A program made the translations under genes and the position numbers. DNA of 64,000 nt from CALINF01 sp039990395 (lineage in GTDB: Bacteria > Pseudomonadota > Gammaproteobacteria > Pseudomonadales > Halieaceae): assembly GCA_039990395.1 (NCBI GenBank), contig JBDXFZ010000146.1, forward strand, positions 1,674,001 to 1,738,000. The letters are read 5' to 3'. Each line of letters starts with the position of its first letter. The stretch's first letter is position 1. Under the pieces are notes generated by a model that was not told the origin of the DNA, made no database searches, and saw only the letters and a list, made by a program, of their open reading frames with translations. Below, piece after piece: positions 9,135 to 18,015 of the stretch.

Positions 9135-9538
9135 CGGATAAAACCTGAATTGGACTCTACAAACAAGCGAATGGGATATTCGGTGTCTTCACTGAACTTG
9201 ATGATCAATCCGTAATAGTCGTTGTCATAATCATCGACCCATTCGTACTCGTAGTCTGGCAGTAGATCAATCTCTTTGGGAGCCTGACCCACCACCCTCA
9301 CCTCTTCCATCATTGTGGGGTCATCCATCGCCACCTTGGGAATAGCAATGACTAGTCTTGTGCCACCCGTTGTGGCATCTCGGTCGGCTTCTCGAACCTC
9401 GGCTCCCACAGCATTACCCTTGTGTCCTTTTACAAATTCCAGCCAGTCGGTCTCCATCAGCACTTTGTCTTGCGCAAAAGCGGTGGAGGCGATCGTTACG
9501 AGCAGAACAGCAGTCAGCAGAGGGCGAATTGTCAACAT
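9131..9538 (-). CDS. Hypothetical exported protein
   Basis: A 135-residue protein with a clear signal peptide (MLTIRPLLTAVLLVTIASTAFA, cleavage before Q-D-K). The mature part is acidic, with a D/Y-rich stretch (Y-E-Y-E-W-V-D-D-Y-D-N-D-Y-Y) near residue 100. I do not recognise a family. The gene converges on the amidohydrolase with a 4-base overlap of the two 3' ends. It is probably a small periplasmic protein. Confidence 0.7.
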   Translation of the reverse strand: MLTIRPLLTAVLLVTIASTAFAQDKVLMETDWLEFVKGHKGNAVGAEVREADRDATTGGTRLVIAIPKVAMDDPTMMEEVRVVGQAPKEIDLLPDYEYEWVDDYDNDYYGLIIKFSEDTEYPIRLFVESNSGFIR

Positions 9539-9601
9539 GATTTAGCACCGAATCGAAAGAAGATACATTGTATTAGTTTAGTAGAAATAGCAGAAAAACG
9601 C

Positions 9602-10387
9602 TCAGGCAAAAATACTGCGCGCAATACCGGCCACACTCACCGCCAGCAAACCCACGCCCAGCACCCGAAAGAACACCTTGGTATCGGACTGTAGCGTATA
9701 TTTGTGAAAGCGCAGGCCAATGACATGACCGACTGCCGCGCAGGGTAGTAGCCAGAGCTGCTGCTTCCACTGAAGATCGATTCCCGTCCATACAAATGCG
9801 ACTAACTTCAAAGCCACAAGTACAAACCACAATACAAAAAGCGTATCGCGTAACTGATTCTTGGGAACGTGACTCGCAGCGACTGGCACCACTAGCGGCG
9901 CGGCGATTAGCGATGTACCGCTCACGTAGCCCCCAAGCACTAGAAACACCTTATCCAGCCATGGCCTGTTACTTTGAAACGGACGATCGAGGATATAGCT
10001 CACCGCATACACCGATACCACTACAAAGATAAAGCCGCTAACAACATCCACCGGTAGTGTTATCACTCCAGCAACACCGATGAGTTTGGGGATGATCATC
10101 AGCGGAAATGCGTAACGCAGGAATGTCCAATTTACCGTGCCTTGCTGCTCTTTTTGGGCGGCGCTCAAGCCACGCTCACGCCAATGTGACTGCACCAATG
10201 TGAGCCCCGAAAAAAACAGGAGATGGATAGCGATAATAGGCAGGAACACTAACGGTGCGTTATGAACCATAAGAAGAAAAGGCAGGGTGAGCACCGCTCC
10301 GCCAAAACCCAACCCCGAACGTACGAACCCACCCCAAACGAACAATAGCGCGATGGCAATGTACTGCCACAACTCCAAAGACTCCAT
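9602..10387 (-). CDS. TSUP (TauE/SafE) family membrane permease
   Basis: A 261-residue hydrophobic protein with about seven or eight membrane segments. The first contains the family-typical G-F-V-R-S-G-L-G-F-G-G-A pattern, repeated in part around G-G-Y-V-S-G-T-S. TauE/SafE proteins move anionic sulfur or organic compounds such as sulfite or sulfoacetate across the inner membrane. Nearby genes give no clear sulfur pathway, so the substrate is open. It may follow the DUF2452 gene on the same strand. Confidence 0.88.
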   Translation of the reverse strand: MESLELWQYIAIALLFVWGGFVRSGLGFGGAVLTLPFLLMVHNAPLVFLPIIAIHLLFFSGLTLVQSHWRERGLSAAQKEQQGTVNWTFLRYAFPLMIIPKLIGVAGVITLPVDVVSGFIFVVVSVYAVSYILDRPFQSNRPWLDKVFLVLGGYVSGTSLIAAPLVVPVAASHVPKNQLRDTLFVLWFVLVALKLVAFVWTGIDLQWKQQLWLLPCAAVGHVIGLRFHKYTLQSDTKVFFRVLGVGLLAVSVAGIARSIFA

Positions 10388-10421
10388 GCGCCCTACTGCC
10401 CTAACTGATGTTGATCGGGCA

Positions 10422-11015
10422 CTAGCCTGGCACTGCTGTGCTGCCAGCTAGAAGCGTGAGCTGGTCTGCCTTTACGCTGCCGAGCCAGCGCCTGGCACTG
10501 ATGCCCTCTTGCTTGGCTGCTCGCGTTGACTGGCGCACCGAAGCAGACAGTCCCGTTGCGAGTAGTCGTTGATAAAACGGCAACCTGGCCACATAGAGAG
10601 GCAAATCATCTTCCAATGGCGCGTCGCTATTGAGTAGTTCAATAAACCCCGCCTGAAATGATTCGAGCGCCGCGACCAACTCAGGATACTCCTGCAGATT
10701 TTCCGAAGGCGTCAGCTGCCATGTCATGTCGCTGCGCAGCTGACACTCACCGGCATACAAGCGATTGGATGCCTTAGACCATTCCCAAGGGGCGATCATC
10801 GATAGCTGCCATTGACCATTACATAGATACAAAAAATAACCTCGCTCCGGAACGGGCTTAAAGCCGAAGTTTGCTGATAGGATCAGCAGCGATATCAGGT
10901 AATCACCCAACAATTGACGAGGCGGCTTGGCCACCACATGATTAGGTTGATGGCTTTCCCAATGCTCCAGCACTGGCACCAGGCCTTTGCCCTGTGGATT
11001 AGGATTAACAGGCAT
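10422..11015 (-). CDS. DUF2452 domain protein
   Basis: A 197-residue soluble protein. The N-terminus has N-P-Q-G-K-G-L-V-P-V-L, and the centre has Y-F-L-Y, then L-S-M-I-A-P-W-E-W and D-M-T-W. These match the pattern of the DUF2452 family (related to human C1orf50) as I recall it: F-x-P-x-x-G-x-x-Y-x-L-Y followed by an S-I-I-x-P-x-E-W core. No function is known for the bacterial members. It lies 65 bases from the thioesterase gene on the same strand, which may be its operon partner. Confidence 0.65.
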   Translation of the reverse strand: MPVNPNPQGKGLVPVLEHWESHQPNHVVAKPPRQLLGDYLISLLILSANFGFKPVPERGYFLYLCNGQWQLSMIAPWEWSKASNRLYAGECQLRSDMTWQLTPSENLQEYPELVAALESFQAGFIELLNSDAPLEDDLPLYVARLPFYQRLLATGLSASVRQSTRAAKQEGISARRWLGSVKADQLTLLAGSTAVPG

Positions 11016-11080
11016 AATTTTCCCTGACTAGAATTCTCACACCAACATACGCAACGCGGCGCGTATGAGATGTGCAAGAA

Positions 11081-11509
11081 TCAGGCAAGTTCAGGCTGCC
11101 TGGCAATAACCGAGGCTCGAAACGCCGTTGGAATCGGGCATGATTTACGCGTGCTCTTGTCGACAAATACCTGGGTAAAGCTGCCCTTTGACAGCATCAC
11201 ATCATCACTTTCACGGTATAACTCAAATGCGACCTCTGCCGACGAGTTACCCAGCCGGGTATAACCGGTAAACACCCTGATTTCATCCAGCGCTTTACAC
11301 TCATCCAGATAATCGCAGTTCAAGTTCACGGTAAAGATGTAACACGGAACATCACCGGGGTTGGAGGCGTTGTAGCCCAGTTGCGACATGTAGAAGCCGG
11401 TTATCTCATCGGCAAACACCAGATAGTTGGCAAAATACAGATGCCCCTGAGAGTCAGTGTCACGAAAGCGAACCTTGATGATTTCACTGTAGGGCAGCGC
11501 AGAGTTCAT
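11081..11509 (-). CDS. Acyl-CoA thioesterase, 4HBT hotdog family
   Basis: The ATG at 11509 (M-N-S-A-L-P-Y) gives a 142-residue single hotdog domain with a TGGAG ribosome-binding site just upstream. A longer in-frame start at 11596 would add a 29-residue unrelated leader. The active-site segment D-T-D-S-Q-G-H-L-Y-F-A-N-Y matches the 4-hydroxybenzoyl-CoA thioesterase family pattern with the catalytic Asp. It likely hydrolyses acyl- or aroyl-CoA thioesters in the cytoplasm. Confidence 0.85.
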   Translation of the reverse strand: MNSALPYSEIIKVRFRDTDSQGHLYFANYLVFADEITGFYMSQLGYNASNPGDVPCYIFTVNLNCDYLDECKALDEIRVFTGYTRLGNSSAEVAFELYRESDDVMLSKGSFTQVFVDKSTRKSCPIPTAFRASVIARQPELA

Positions 11510-11665
11510 AGTGGTCTCCAGTAAAGTTGTGGGCTGGGAATGAATTTGTTGCGGCTTGTAAGCGATAGCCCAGCAGCGTAACCGCGCAAACCCCACGCTG
11601 ACAAGTTCCCCGCAGATAAACTACACTAAAGTCAGTTTCGCTACGCCAGAGCAGGATCAGAACTC

Positions 11666-11935
11666 ATGTTTTCACGACTCCTCACATTCGCCATCATCGC
11701 CGGTGCAGGGTACTGGTACTACACTGGACCCTATCAGTCGTCTAACAATCCCAGCTATGCTCAAAAGCTAGCGGAGAACGAGGAAAATATGCGCGTTTGT
11801 GTGCGCGGTAAAAACTACAATTCAGGCGCCACGGGGGTTAGTAGTGGAGATCCCGAGACGCAGTGTGCCGAGCGCTTCAACCTCTACAAGAGTGACGATG
11901 GCAAATGGCACAGCTACGACGATCAGCGCAAATAG
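11666..11935 (+). CDS. Small hypothetical membrane-anchored or exported protein
   Basis: An 89-residue protein. The N-terminal hydrophobic segment (L-L-T-F-A-I-I-A-G-A-G-Y-W-Y) can act as a signal anchor. The rest is polar, with two Cys residues (C-V-R-G and T-Q-C-A-E-R-F) that could form a disulfide. An AGCAGGATC-type ribosome-binding site precedes the ATG. No family was recognised. It converges on the esterase gene with only five bases between the 3' ends. Confidence 0.65.
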   Translation: MFSRLLTFAIIAGAGYWYYTGPYQSSNNPSYAQKLAENEENMRVCVRGKNYNSGATGVSSGDPETQCAERFNLYKSDDGKWHSYDDQRK

Positions 11936-11940
11936 CACTA

Positions 11941-12585
11941 TTAACTTGAACCCAACAGACCCACGCTGTCCAGCACCGCCAAAATACCCTGCGTAAACTC
12001 GGCATAGCCGTCGGCATTTGGGTGGATGGCATCGGCCCGTAATGATTCATCAGACAAAATGTCCGACAGTACATCGGGCACCAGAATCAGCTGCTCTTCC
12101 TCCGCGAGCTGCGCATATAAATCAGCATCTTCAAGCGCTCCCACGGTTGCCCTAAGCATGGAAAGGCGCGGCACAGCCACGAGCACGACTAGTGCGCCCG
12201 AGGTTTTAGCTTCGCGCACTATTGTTTGCAGAAAGCCCTTTACCTGCGCCGGACGCTGTTGACGAAGAAAGTCATTGCCACCCAGCTCAACGATCACCAG
12301 TTCTGGTTGATGCTGGGTCAAAAGAGCGGCCAGCCGCGTACGCGCCTCACGAGCGGTATCACCGGAAACACCTGCATTGACCACGCGCCAGCCTGTGCTG
12401 GCGGCTAGTTGCTCGGGATAGCTACTTTGCGGTGCAGCGCCAACACCGAACGTAATGCTGTCACCAAATGCCAGCACGGTGGATTCTGCGGGCAATACTG
12501 AGAATCGCTGTGGCTCACCACAAGCGGCCAAGCCTACAAGTAAGGCAAGTATGAGGGAGTAGGCTAAAGACTGTCGAAGCAGCAC
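11941..12585 (-). CDS. SGNH/GDSL arylesterase, TesA-like lipoprotein
   Basis: A 214-residue esterase. Block I is F-G-D-S-I-T-F-G (nucleophile Ser). Block II is G-V-S-G-D-T, block III G-G-N-D-F-L, and block V D-A-I-H-P-N, giving the full Ser-Gly-Asn-His set of the TesA/thioesterase I group. The N-terminus ends in the lipobox L-A-A-C, so it is probably a lipidated envelope protein, not the soluble periplasmic TesA form. It would hydrolyse short-chain esters or acyl thioesters. Confidence 0.9.
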   Translation of the reverse strand: MLLRQSLAYSLILALLVGLAACGEPQRFSVLPAESTVLAFGDSITFGVGAAPQSSYPEQLAASTGWRVVNAGVSGDTAREARTRLAALLTQHQPELVIVELGGNDFLRQQRPAQVKGFLQTIVREAKTSGALVVLVAVPRLSMLRATVGALEDADLYAQLAEEEQLILVPDVLSDILSDESLRADAIHPNADGYAEFTQGILAVLDSVGLLGSS

Positions 12586-12749
12586 GTGGGAAGGCTCCTA
12601 GAAATGATAAGCGTGTCATCGAAAGCCAGCATCTTGGCACAAAACACCACGGGTCGGCGAACTGCTGAAACTGGTCTATAACTATTACTTCTGATGTGAT
12701 TGAATATTAACCAAGTACTCCGCAAGATCGACAATAAAAAGGAAGCACA

Positions 12750-13979
12750 ATGAACGCGATCATACCCAACGCCTACAGTATCCCTCTGGATCAAATAGAC
12801 CCAAGCGACTCCAATTTGTTTGAACAAGGCCTTCACTGGGACTACTTTGAGCGCCTCCGTAAGGAAGACCCCGTCCACTTTGTTGATAGTGAAGAATTTG
12901 GGCCGTATTGGTCGGTCACCAAGTTCAATGACATCGTGTACGTGGATTCGCATCACGAATTGTTTTCGTCCGAGCCAACTATCGTGATTGGTGACTCCAC
13001 CATCGACTTTGATCCACCGATGTTTATTGCTATGGACGCACCCAAGCATGATGTTCAGCGTGCGGTTGTGTCACCTGCTGTGGCGCCCAATCAGCTGTCT
13101 GAGTGGGAGACTCTGATTCGCACCCGTGTCTGTGCATTACTTGATGAATTGCCCGTAAACGAACCGTTTAACTGGGTGCCCAAGGTATCGATTGAACTTA
13201 CCACCATGATGCTGGCCACTTTGTTTGACTTCCCGTTCGAGGATCGACACAAGCTGCACCAGTGGTCGGATTCTGCCACCTCCACGCCTACCGTCGGATT
13301 CTCCGGGGCAACCGAAGAGCAGCGCTTCGAAGAGTTGCAGGAGTGTCTACAGTACTTCAAGGCGCTACGCGAAAAGCGGGCGCAAGAGCCACCCAAGATG
13401 GACTTCATCTCACTCATGCACCGTGACCCGGCCACCGCTGACATGGATGACATGGAGTACCTGGGGAATCTCATTCTGCTAATCGTCGGCGGTAATGACA
13501 CCACGCGTAACTCCATGACCGCCAGCGTTGTGGCTCTGAACCAGAACCCAGACCAGTTCGATAAACTACGAGCCGATCACTCACTGATTCCCAGCATGGT
13601 ATCTGAGGTTATCCGCTGGCAAACGCCTCTTGCCCATATGCGACGTGTGGCAACACAAGACGTGGAACTGGGCGGCAAGCTGATCAAGAAAGGCGACAAG
13701 GTTGTGATGTGGTATGTGTCTGGAAATCGTGATGATGAAGTCATAGACCAGCCCAATGAATTTATCATCGACCGCAAGCGTGCCCGCCATCACGTTTCTT
13801 TTGGCTTTGGCATTCATCGCTGCATGGGCAACCGCTTGGCTGAGATGCAACTGCGCATACTCTGGGAAGAATTGCTGGCGCGCTTCTCCCATATTGAGAT
13901 GGTAGGCGAACCCAAACGCGTACAGTCCAATTTCGTTATGGGCTATACCGACCTGCCCGTGATACTCCACCCGCGCTAG
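12750..13979 (+). CDS. Cytochrome P450, CYP153-type alkane/fatty-acid terminal hydroxylase
   Basis: A 409-residue soluble P450. The I-helix oxygen-binding motif is G-G-N-D-T-T-R-N-S. The heme-binding loop is H-V-S-F-G-F-G-I-H-R-C-M-G with the axial Cys at 358. Both, with the N-terminal Y-F-E-R-L-R-K-E-D-P-V-H and F-G-P-Y-W-S-V-T-K, are characteristic of CYP153, which hydroxylates terminal carbons of medium-chain alkanes and related compounds. No ferredoxin or ferredoxin reductase gene lies nearby, although CYP153 needs them. AAGGAAGCACA precedes the ATG. A paralogue lies in opposite orientation at 18016-19248. Confidence 0.93.
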   Translation: MNAIIPNAYSIPLDQIDPSDSNLFEQGLHWDYFERLRKEDPVHFVDSEEFGPYWSVTKFNDIVYVDSHHELFSSEPTIVIGDSTIDFDPPMFIAMDAPKHDVQRAVVSPAVAPNQLSEWETLIRTRVCALLDELPVNEPFNWVPKVSIELTTMMLATLFDFPFEDRHKLHQWSDSATSTPTVGFSGATEEQRFEELQECLQYFKALREKRAQEPPKMDFISLMHRDPATADMDDMEYLGNLILLIVGGNDTTRNSMTASVVALNQNPDQFDKLRADHSLIPSMVSEVIRWQTPLAHMRRVATQDVELGGKLIKKGDKVVMWYVSGNRDDEVIDQPNEFIIDRKRARHHVSFGFGIHRCMGNRLAEMQLRILWEELLARFSHIEMVGEPKRVQSNFVMGYTDLPVILHPR

Positions 13980-13998
13980 GATTGAGCAAAGTGAATCG

Positions 13999-14020
13999 AA
14001 GGGGCTGCGGCCCCTTTTTT
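13999..14020 (+). terminator. Rho-independent terminator after P450
   Basis: Stem AAGGGGC/GCCCCTT with loop TGCG, followed by a T run, 20 bases past the P450 stop codon. Confidence 0.85.
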
Positions 14021-14174
14021 GTGCCTGCATGACACGGACAGACACTTGGAATCTATCCCCGCTTCAATCACACTGAGGACCCCTTAGATTGCCACGTCAA
14101 GATCCTATGCAAGCACTGATGCAAGACGAACGCGCACGAACGCTACGCAATGAGCAAAGGAGACAATCTCACGC

Positions 14175-14990
14175 ATGAATGCAGTCAAACTCCCTCAAGC
14201 TGCTGACTTTCTGGCTGAGTCCAGAGCGTTGTATGAGCTGCTACTACCACTAAGCGATAACGAGCTAGCGCAATCCACCCAGTTCAAGGGCTGGAGTTTT
14301 GACGACGTTATTCAACATCTACATGTTTGGAACTGGGCCGCCAACGAATCGTTAGTTGACGAGGCGTCGTTTTCCCAGTTTATCAAGCAAGTTTTTTCGA
14401 GCTCGGGGCAAAGCTCGCTTAAGGTATTCGAGCGACAATGGCTAAACAATCTATCCGGCAGGGACCTGCTCGATACCTGGCATGCATTCTTCACAGAAAT
14501 GGCACCCCGGTTTGCAGAATGCGATCCTAAGCTGCGGCTAAAGTGGGCTGGACCTGATATGAGCGCGCGCTCGAGTATTACGGCCCGCCTGATGGAAACC
14601 TGGGCACATGGTCAGGAAATATATGATGAACTGGGCGTAGTTCGTGTTGATGCTGACCGAATCAAGAATATCGTCATTCTGGGTGTGAACACCTACGGCT
14701 GGACCTACGCCTGCAGAGAGCAATCACCTCCCGGCCCAATGCCCTGGCTAACACTATCAGCACCGTCTGGCGAGCTGTGGGAGTTTGGTGAGCAATCGCA
14801 ACAGGAACATATATCGGGATCGGCAACCGAGTTCTGCCAGGTGGTAACACAGGTGCGCAATATCAAAGACACTAATCTTGTAGTGCAGGGGACAGTTGCA
14901 ACAGACTGGATGTCCAAAGCACAATGCTTCGCCGGCTCAGCAGAAAGCCCGCCCCCACCCGGTACGCGCTTTACTAGAGGAAATGAATGA
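14175..14990 (+). CDS. TIGR03084-type metal-binding (DinB/mycothiol-isomerase-like) protein
   Basis: A 271-residue protein. Features fit the TIGR03084 family: W-S-F-D-D-V-I-Q-H-L-H in the first helix pair, L-M-E-T-W-A-H-G-Q-E-I-Y-D (His as a likely metal ligand) in the middle, and a P-G-T-R end. The fold is DinB-like with a three-His metal site; the role is unknown. Its stop overlaps the start of the next gene in an A-T-G-A arrangement, so the pair is translationally coupled. AAAGGAGACA lies upstream. Confidence 0.78.
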   Translation: MNAVKLPQAADFLAESRALYELLLPLSDNELAQSTQFKGWSFDDVIQHLHVWNWAANESLVDEASFSQFIKQVFSSSGQSSLKVFERQWLNNLSGRDLLDTWHAFFTEMAPRFAECDPKLRLKWAGPDMSARSSITARLMETWAHGQEIYDELGVVRVDADRIKNIVILGVNTYGWTYACREQSPPGPMPWLTLSAPSGELWEFGEQSQQEHISGSATEFCQVVTQVRNIKDTNLVVQGTVATDWMSKAQCFAGSAESPPPPGTRFTRGNE

Positions 14991-15451
14991 TGGAATCTGC
15001 ACTCGCAAAGGCCGAAGCCCAATACAAAAAGAGCTGCCCCTTATACGACTTTTTTGGGCTCAAGGTACTCGAACTCTCGGATGAGTCGTTCAAGGTATCA
15101 ATGCCACTCAATGATTCAACCTGCAACCATGTGGGGATGATTCACGCAGGCGTACTGTTTGCCGCCGGTGAGATACTTGGCGGTATGGTGGTAAGCCAGC
15201 ACTTAGCCGACCCGGTTCAATTTCAACCCGTGGTGAGAGACCTGAAGATTGAGTTTCTCAAACCAGCTCTCACAGAGATCACCGCAAGTGCTCACTTTGA
15301 TAGCGAAATGGCCAAAGCCATGAACCAAGAATTAGCTGAGTCAGGGCGTTTTGATTTCGTGCTGGAAGCGCAGCTGAAAGACACCAACAATCAGGTTGTG
15401 GCAAAAACGACTGCCAACTATGCCTTACGCAACTTTCTGGGCAAATCCTGA
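14987..15451 (+). CDS. Hotdog-fold thioesterase (PaaI/DUF4442-like)
   Basis: A 154-residue single hotdog domain. The helix segment C-N-H-V-G-M-I-H-A-G-V-L-F-A-A-G-E resembles the PaaI/YiiD active-site region with an acidic residue at the end. The start is coupled to the preceding gene by a 4-base overlap, with AGAGGAA just upstream. It probably cleaves an acyl-CoA made in the same pathway as the neighbouring SDR. Confidence 0.8.
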   Translation: MMESALAKAEAQYKKSCPLYDFFGLKVLELSDESFKVSMPLNDSTCNHVGMIHAGVLFAAGEILGGMVVSQHLADPVQFQPVVRDLKIEFLKPALTEITASAHFDSEMAKAMNQELAESGRFDFVLEAQLKDTNNQVVAKTTANYALRNFLGKS

Positions 15452-15479
15452 TTTAATTCACTGATTGAGAGAAACCGTT

Positions 15480-16346
15480 ATGAGCCTACAAGGAAAAACC
15501 CTGTTTATCAGCGGTGCGAGCCGCGGCATAGGTCTGGCCATCGCCAAGCGTGCAGCACAAGATGGCGCGAATGTAGCCATCGCTGCCAAAACAGCTGAGC
15601 CACATCCGAAACTGCCTGGCACCATTTACACGGCCGCTGAAGAGATAGAGGCCGCTGGCGGCAAAGCGCTGCCGCTGTTGTGTGACATTCGCTTCGAGGA
15701 TCAAGTGCAAGCTGCTGTGCAGCAAACCGTTGATACCTTTGGAGGTATCGATATCTGCATCAACAATGCCAGCGCTATCAGCCCAACCGGCACGCTCGAT
15801 ACCGAGATGAAGCGCTATGATCTGATGAATGAGATCAATACGCGCGGCACATTCCTGGTATCCAAAACTTGCTTACCCTTTTTGAAACAGGGCACGAACG
15901 CTCACATACTGAATCTTGCGCCGCCGTTGGATATGGACGCGAAGTGGTTTGCGCCACACGTGGCGTACACGATTGCCAAAATGGGAATGAGCCTGTGTAC
16001 GTTGGGCATGAGCCGTGAACTCGCCCCCGATAAAATCGCAGTGAACTCACTGTGGCCACTTACCGCCATTGATACCGCCGCTGTTCGCAATGTATTGGGC
16101 AACGACGAGATGACGAAGGGGTGCAGACTGGTTTCCATTATGGCCGATGCTGCGTACACAATACTGTGCCGCGACTCGGGTAGCTGTACCGGTAATTTTT
16201 ATATCGACGAGGCCGTATTGCGTGAGGAAGGCGTCACTGATTTCGACCAGTACGCTGTTGAACCCGGCGCCGACCTATTCAGAGACTTCTTTGTACCTGA
16301 TGATGTAGCTGATAGCCTGCCAACCAATACGCTTAGCGCCTACTAA
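15480..16346 (+). CDS. SDR oxidoreductase, HSDL2 N-terminal-like
   Basis: The ATG at 15480 is chosen over an in-frame TTG at 15465; a GAGAGAAA site precedes it. The 288-residue protein has S-G-A-S-R-G-I-G, N-N-A-S and Y-T-I-A-K. The K-T-A-E-P-H-P-K-L-P-G-T-I-Y-T-A segment between beta-2 and alpha-2 is typical of HSDL2-type SDRs, which are linked to fatty-acid or sterol metabolism. It is the third gene in the plus-strand run from 14175, and a hairpin follows it. The substrate is unknown. Confidence 0.88.
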   Translation: MSLQGKTLFISGASRGIGLAIAKRAAQDGANVAIAAKTAEPHPKLPGTIYTAAEEIEAAGGKALPLLCDIRFEDQVQAAVQQTVDTFGGIDICINNASAISPTGTLDTEMKRYDLMNEINTRGTFLVSKTCLPFLKQGTNAHILNLAPPLDMDAKWFAPHVAYTIAKMGMSLCTLGMSRELAPDKIAVNSLWPLTAIDTAAVRNVLGNDEMTKGCRLVSIMADAAYTILCRDSGSCTGNFYIDEAVLREEGVTDFDQYAVEPGADLFRDFFVPDDVADSLPTNTLSAY

Positions 16347-16358
16347 TACAGACTGTAT

Positions 16359-16388
16359 GGGCCGGGTAGATCCTACCCGGCCCTTCTC
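16359..16388 (+). terminator. Terminator-like hairpin after SDR
   Basis: A perfect 11-bp stem GGGCCGGGTAG/CTACCCGGCCC with a 3-base loop, followed by TTCTCTC. The tail is weak for a classical U tract. Its position 12 bases after the stop codon supports termination of the three-gene run. Confidence 0.65.
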
Positions 16389-16490
16389 TCACCTCTGACT
16401 CACCACAGTGCGCGATATCATCCGCATACGCCGCGATAGACGTTCAATGAACGTTGAGCGCGAGCTAAACGGCGACAAACGTTGAATCCA

Positions 16491-17504
16491 TCATGGCTCA
16501 TAGCCGTTCATGGTAACCGCTACTTTACCGACGACTTTGCGCTCTTCCAGCATCTTCATTGCTGCCACTGCCTGATCTAGAGGGAATGCCGCGCAAACAT
16601 AGGGGTCTATCGCTCCGTCGGCGAGTAGCTGATACAAGTCTTTGTCGATCTGGGCACCCAGCTTCGGATTCCTGCGTCCGATTTCTCCCGCCCTCACGCC
16701 AATCACGGCAACTTGCTTGATCAAGATATGGTTCACTTTAGCCAGCGGCCACACGCCACTGGTAAAGCCGATGGTGAGTAGACGGCCACCCCAGTTGATA
16801 CAACGCATGGATTCGTCAAATACGGTTCCTCCCACGGGATCGAAAACAACGTCAGCGCCCTGCCCTCCGGTGAGCTCTTTGACAGTTTCGCGAAAGCCAC
16901 CCAAGTTGCCATCTTCCTGCGTATAGTTAATCACGTGATCTGCACCGCGCTGCTTCACGATTGAGAGCTTCTCATCCGTGCCACCTGTAGCAATTACCGT
17001 CGCACCCATGTGCTTGCCCAGATCGACTGCCGCCATGCCAACGCCACCTGTTGCCCCATGTACCAACAGGGTTTCCCCGGGCTGCAATGAACCGCGTATC
17101 GCCAACGCAACGTAGGCCGTAATATAGGCGGCCTTATAACTGGCCGCCTTCGCGTAGGTAACATCAACGGGAATATGGCTGACCGCCTGCTGAGGCACAT
17201 TGATCGCATCAGCAAAACCGCCACAACGCACACCAGCCATGACACGGTCGCCCGTTTTGTAGCCGGCTACCGCAGACCCAACAGCGATCACCTCCCCGGC
17301 CAATTCTGTGCCCGGCGCGAAGGGTAGCTCGGGCTTATATTGGTACTTACCCTGAATCATTAGTAAGTCTGGAAAGTTCACAGCACAGGCGTAAACCCTT
17401 ATCTGCACCTCGTCGTCTGCTGGCGCCAATAGCACCTGTTCGACTAATTTTACCGAGGCAATATCAGGGGATAGTGCGTCACACTGCATGGTTTGAATTT
17501 TCAT
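16491..17504 (-). CDS. NADPH:quinone oxidoreductase-like MDR protein
   Basis: About 337 residues from the ATG at 17504; an in-frame TTG lies two codons upstream. GroES-like and Rossmann domains are present, with the cofactor motif H-G-A-T-G-G-V-G-M-A-A and Y-G-T-like loop A-T-G-G-T-D-E-K. The zinc-ligand Cys/His of alcohol dehydrogenases are absent, so it belongs to the zinc-independent QOR branch. It would reduce quinones or enones with NADPH. The opposite orientation to the SDR separates it from the 14175-16346 transcript. Confidence 0.88.
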   Translation of the reverse strand: MKIQTMQCDALSPDIASVKLVEQVLLAPADDEVQIRVYACAVNFPDLLMIQGKYQYKPELPFAPGTELAGEVIAVGSAVAGYKTGDRVMAGVRCGGFADAINVPQQAVSHIPVDVTYAKAASYKAAYITAYVALAIRGSLQPGETLLVHGATGGVGMAAVDLGKHMGATVIATGGTDEKLSIVKQRGADHVINYTQEDGNLGGFRETVKELTGGQGADVVFDPVGGTVFDESMRCINWGGRLLTIGFTSGVWPLAKVNHILIKQVAVIGVRAGEIGRRNPKLGAQIDKDLYQLLADGAIDPYVCAAFPLDQAVAAMKMLEERKVVGKVAVTMNGYEP

Positions 17505-17574
17505 GGGCAATAGATAATTTCCGAATTGAAGTAAAAACGTTGCACTGGTATGCGGCTAACCATTGACTTGGCTG

Positions 17575-17985
17575 TTACAAAAGCTCTTTCGTCACGCGCT
17601 CGTGTAATTGTGCGTACGCACTCTCAAATGCAGCGCGCACTGTTGCTTCATCGCCTGTCACACTGGCCGGGTCAGGTGTACTCCAATGCAGCCGCTCGAA
17701 TCCGCCTGGAAACGCAGGGCAGGTTTCTGCAGCAGCGTTATCGCAAACCGTGATTACCAGATCAAAAGAATGCTCGGCATAATCATCCCAAGACTGGCTC
17801 ACGGGGTCATGCACCTGCACGCCATGACGGCTCAGCGTAGCCAGAGCCTCTGGGTGAACGTAGCCAGCTGGCTCACTACCGGCACTGTAAGCTTGATAAT
17901 GCCCATTACCCAAAGCATTGATTAAGCTTTCAGCCATGATAGAGCGACATGAATTCCCCGTACAAAGCACCAACACCTGCTTCAT
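17575..17985 (-). CDS. arsC: Arsenate reductase, thioredoxin-coupled LMW-PTP type
   Basis: From the ATG at 17985 (M-K-Q-V-L-V-L) the protein has 136 residues; a start eight codons upstream lacks a ribosome-binding site. The P-loop C-T-G-N-S-C-R and the second redox pair in V-C-D-N-A-A-A-E-T-C-P match the three-Cys relay of thioredoxin-coupled ArsC, as does the following H-W-S-T-P-D-P. It would reduce arsenate to arsenite. No arsenite efflux gene or ArsR is adjacent, so it may be a stand-alone detoxification gene. Confidence 0.88.
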   Translation of the reverse strand: MKQVLVLCTGNSCRSIMAESLINALGNGHYQAYSAGSEPAGYVHPEALATLSRHGVQVHDPVSQSWDDYAEHSFDLVITVCDNAAAETCPAFPGGFERLHWSTPDPASVTGDEATVRAAFESAYAQLHERVTKELL

Positions 17986-18015
17986 CGATTCACCGTTTTC
18001 TCTGTCCATACAGTA

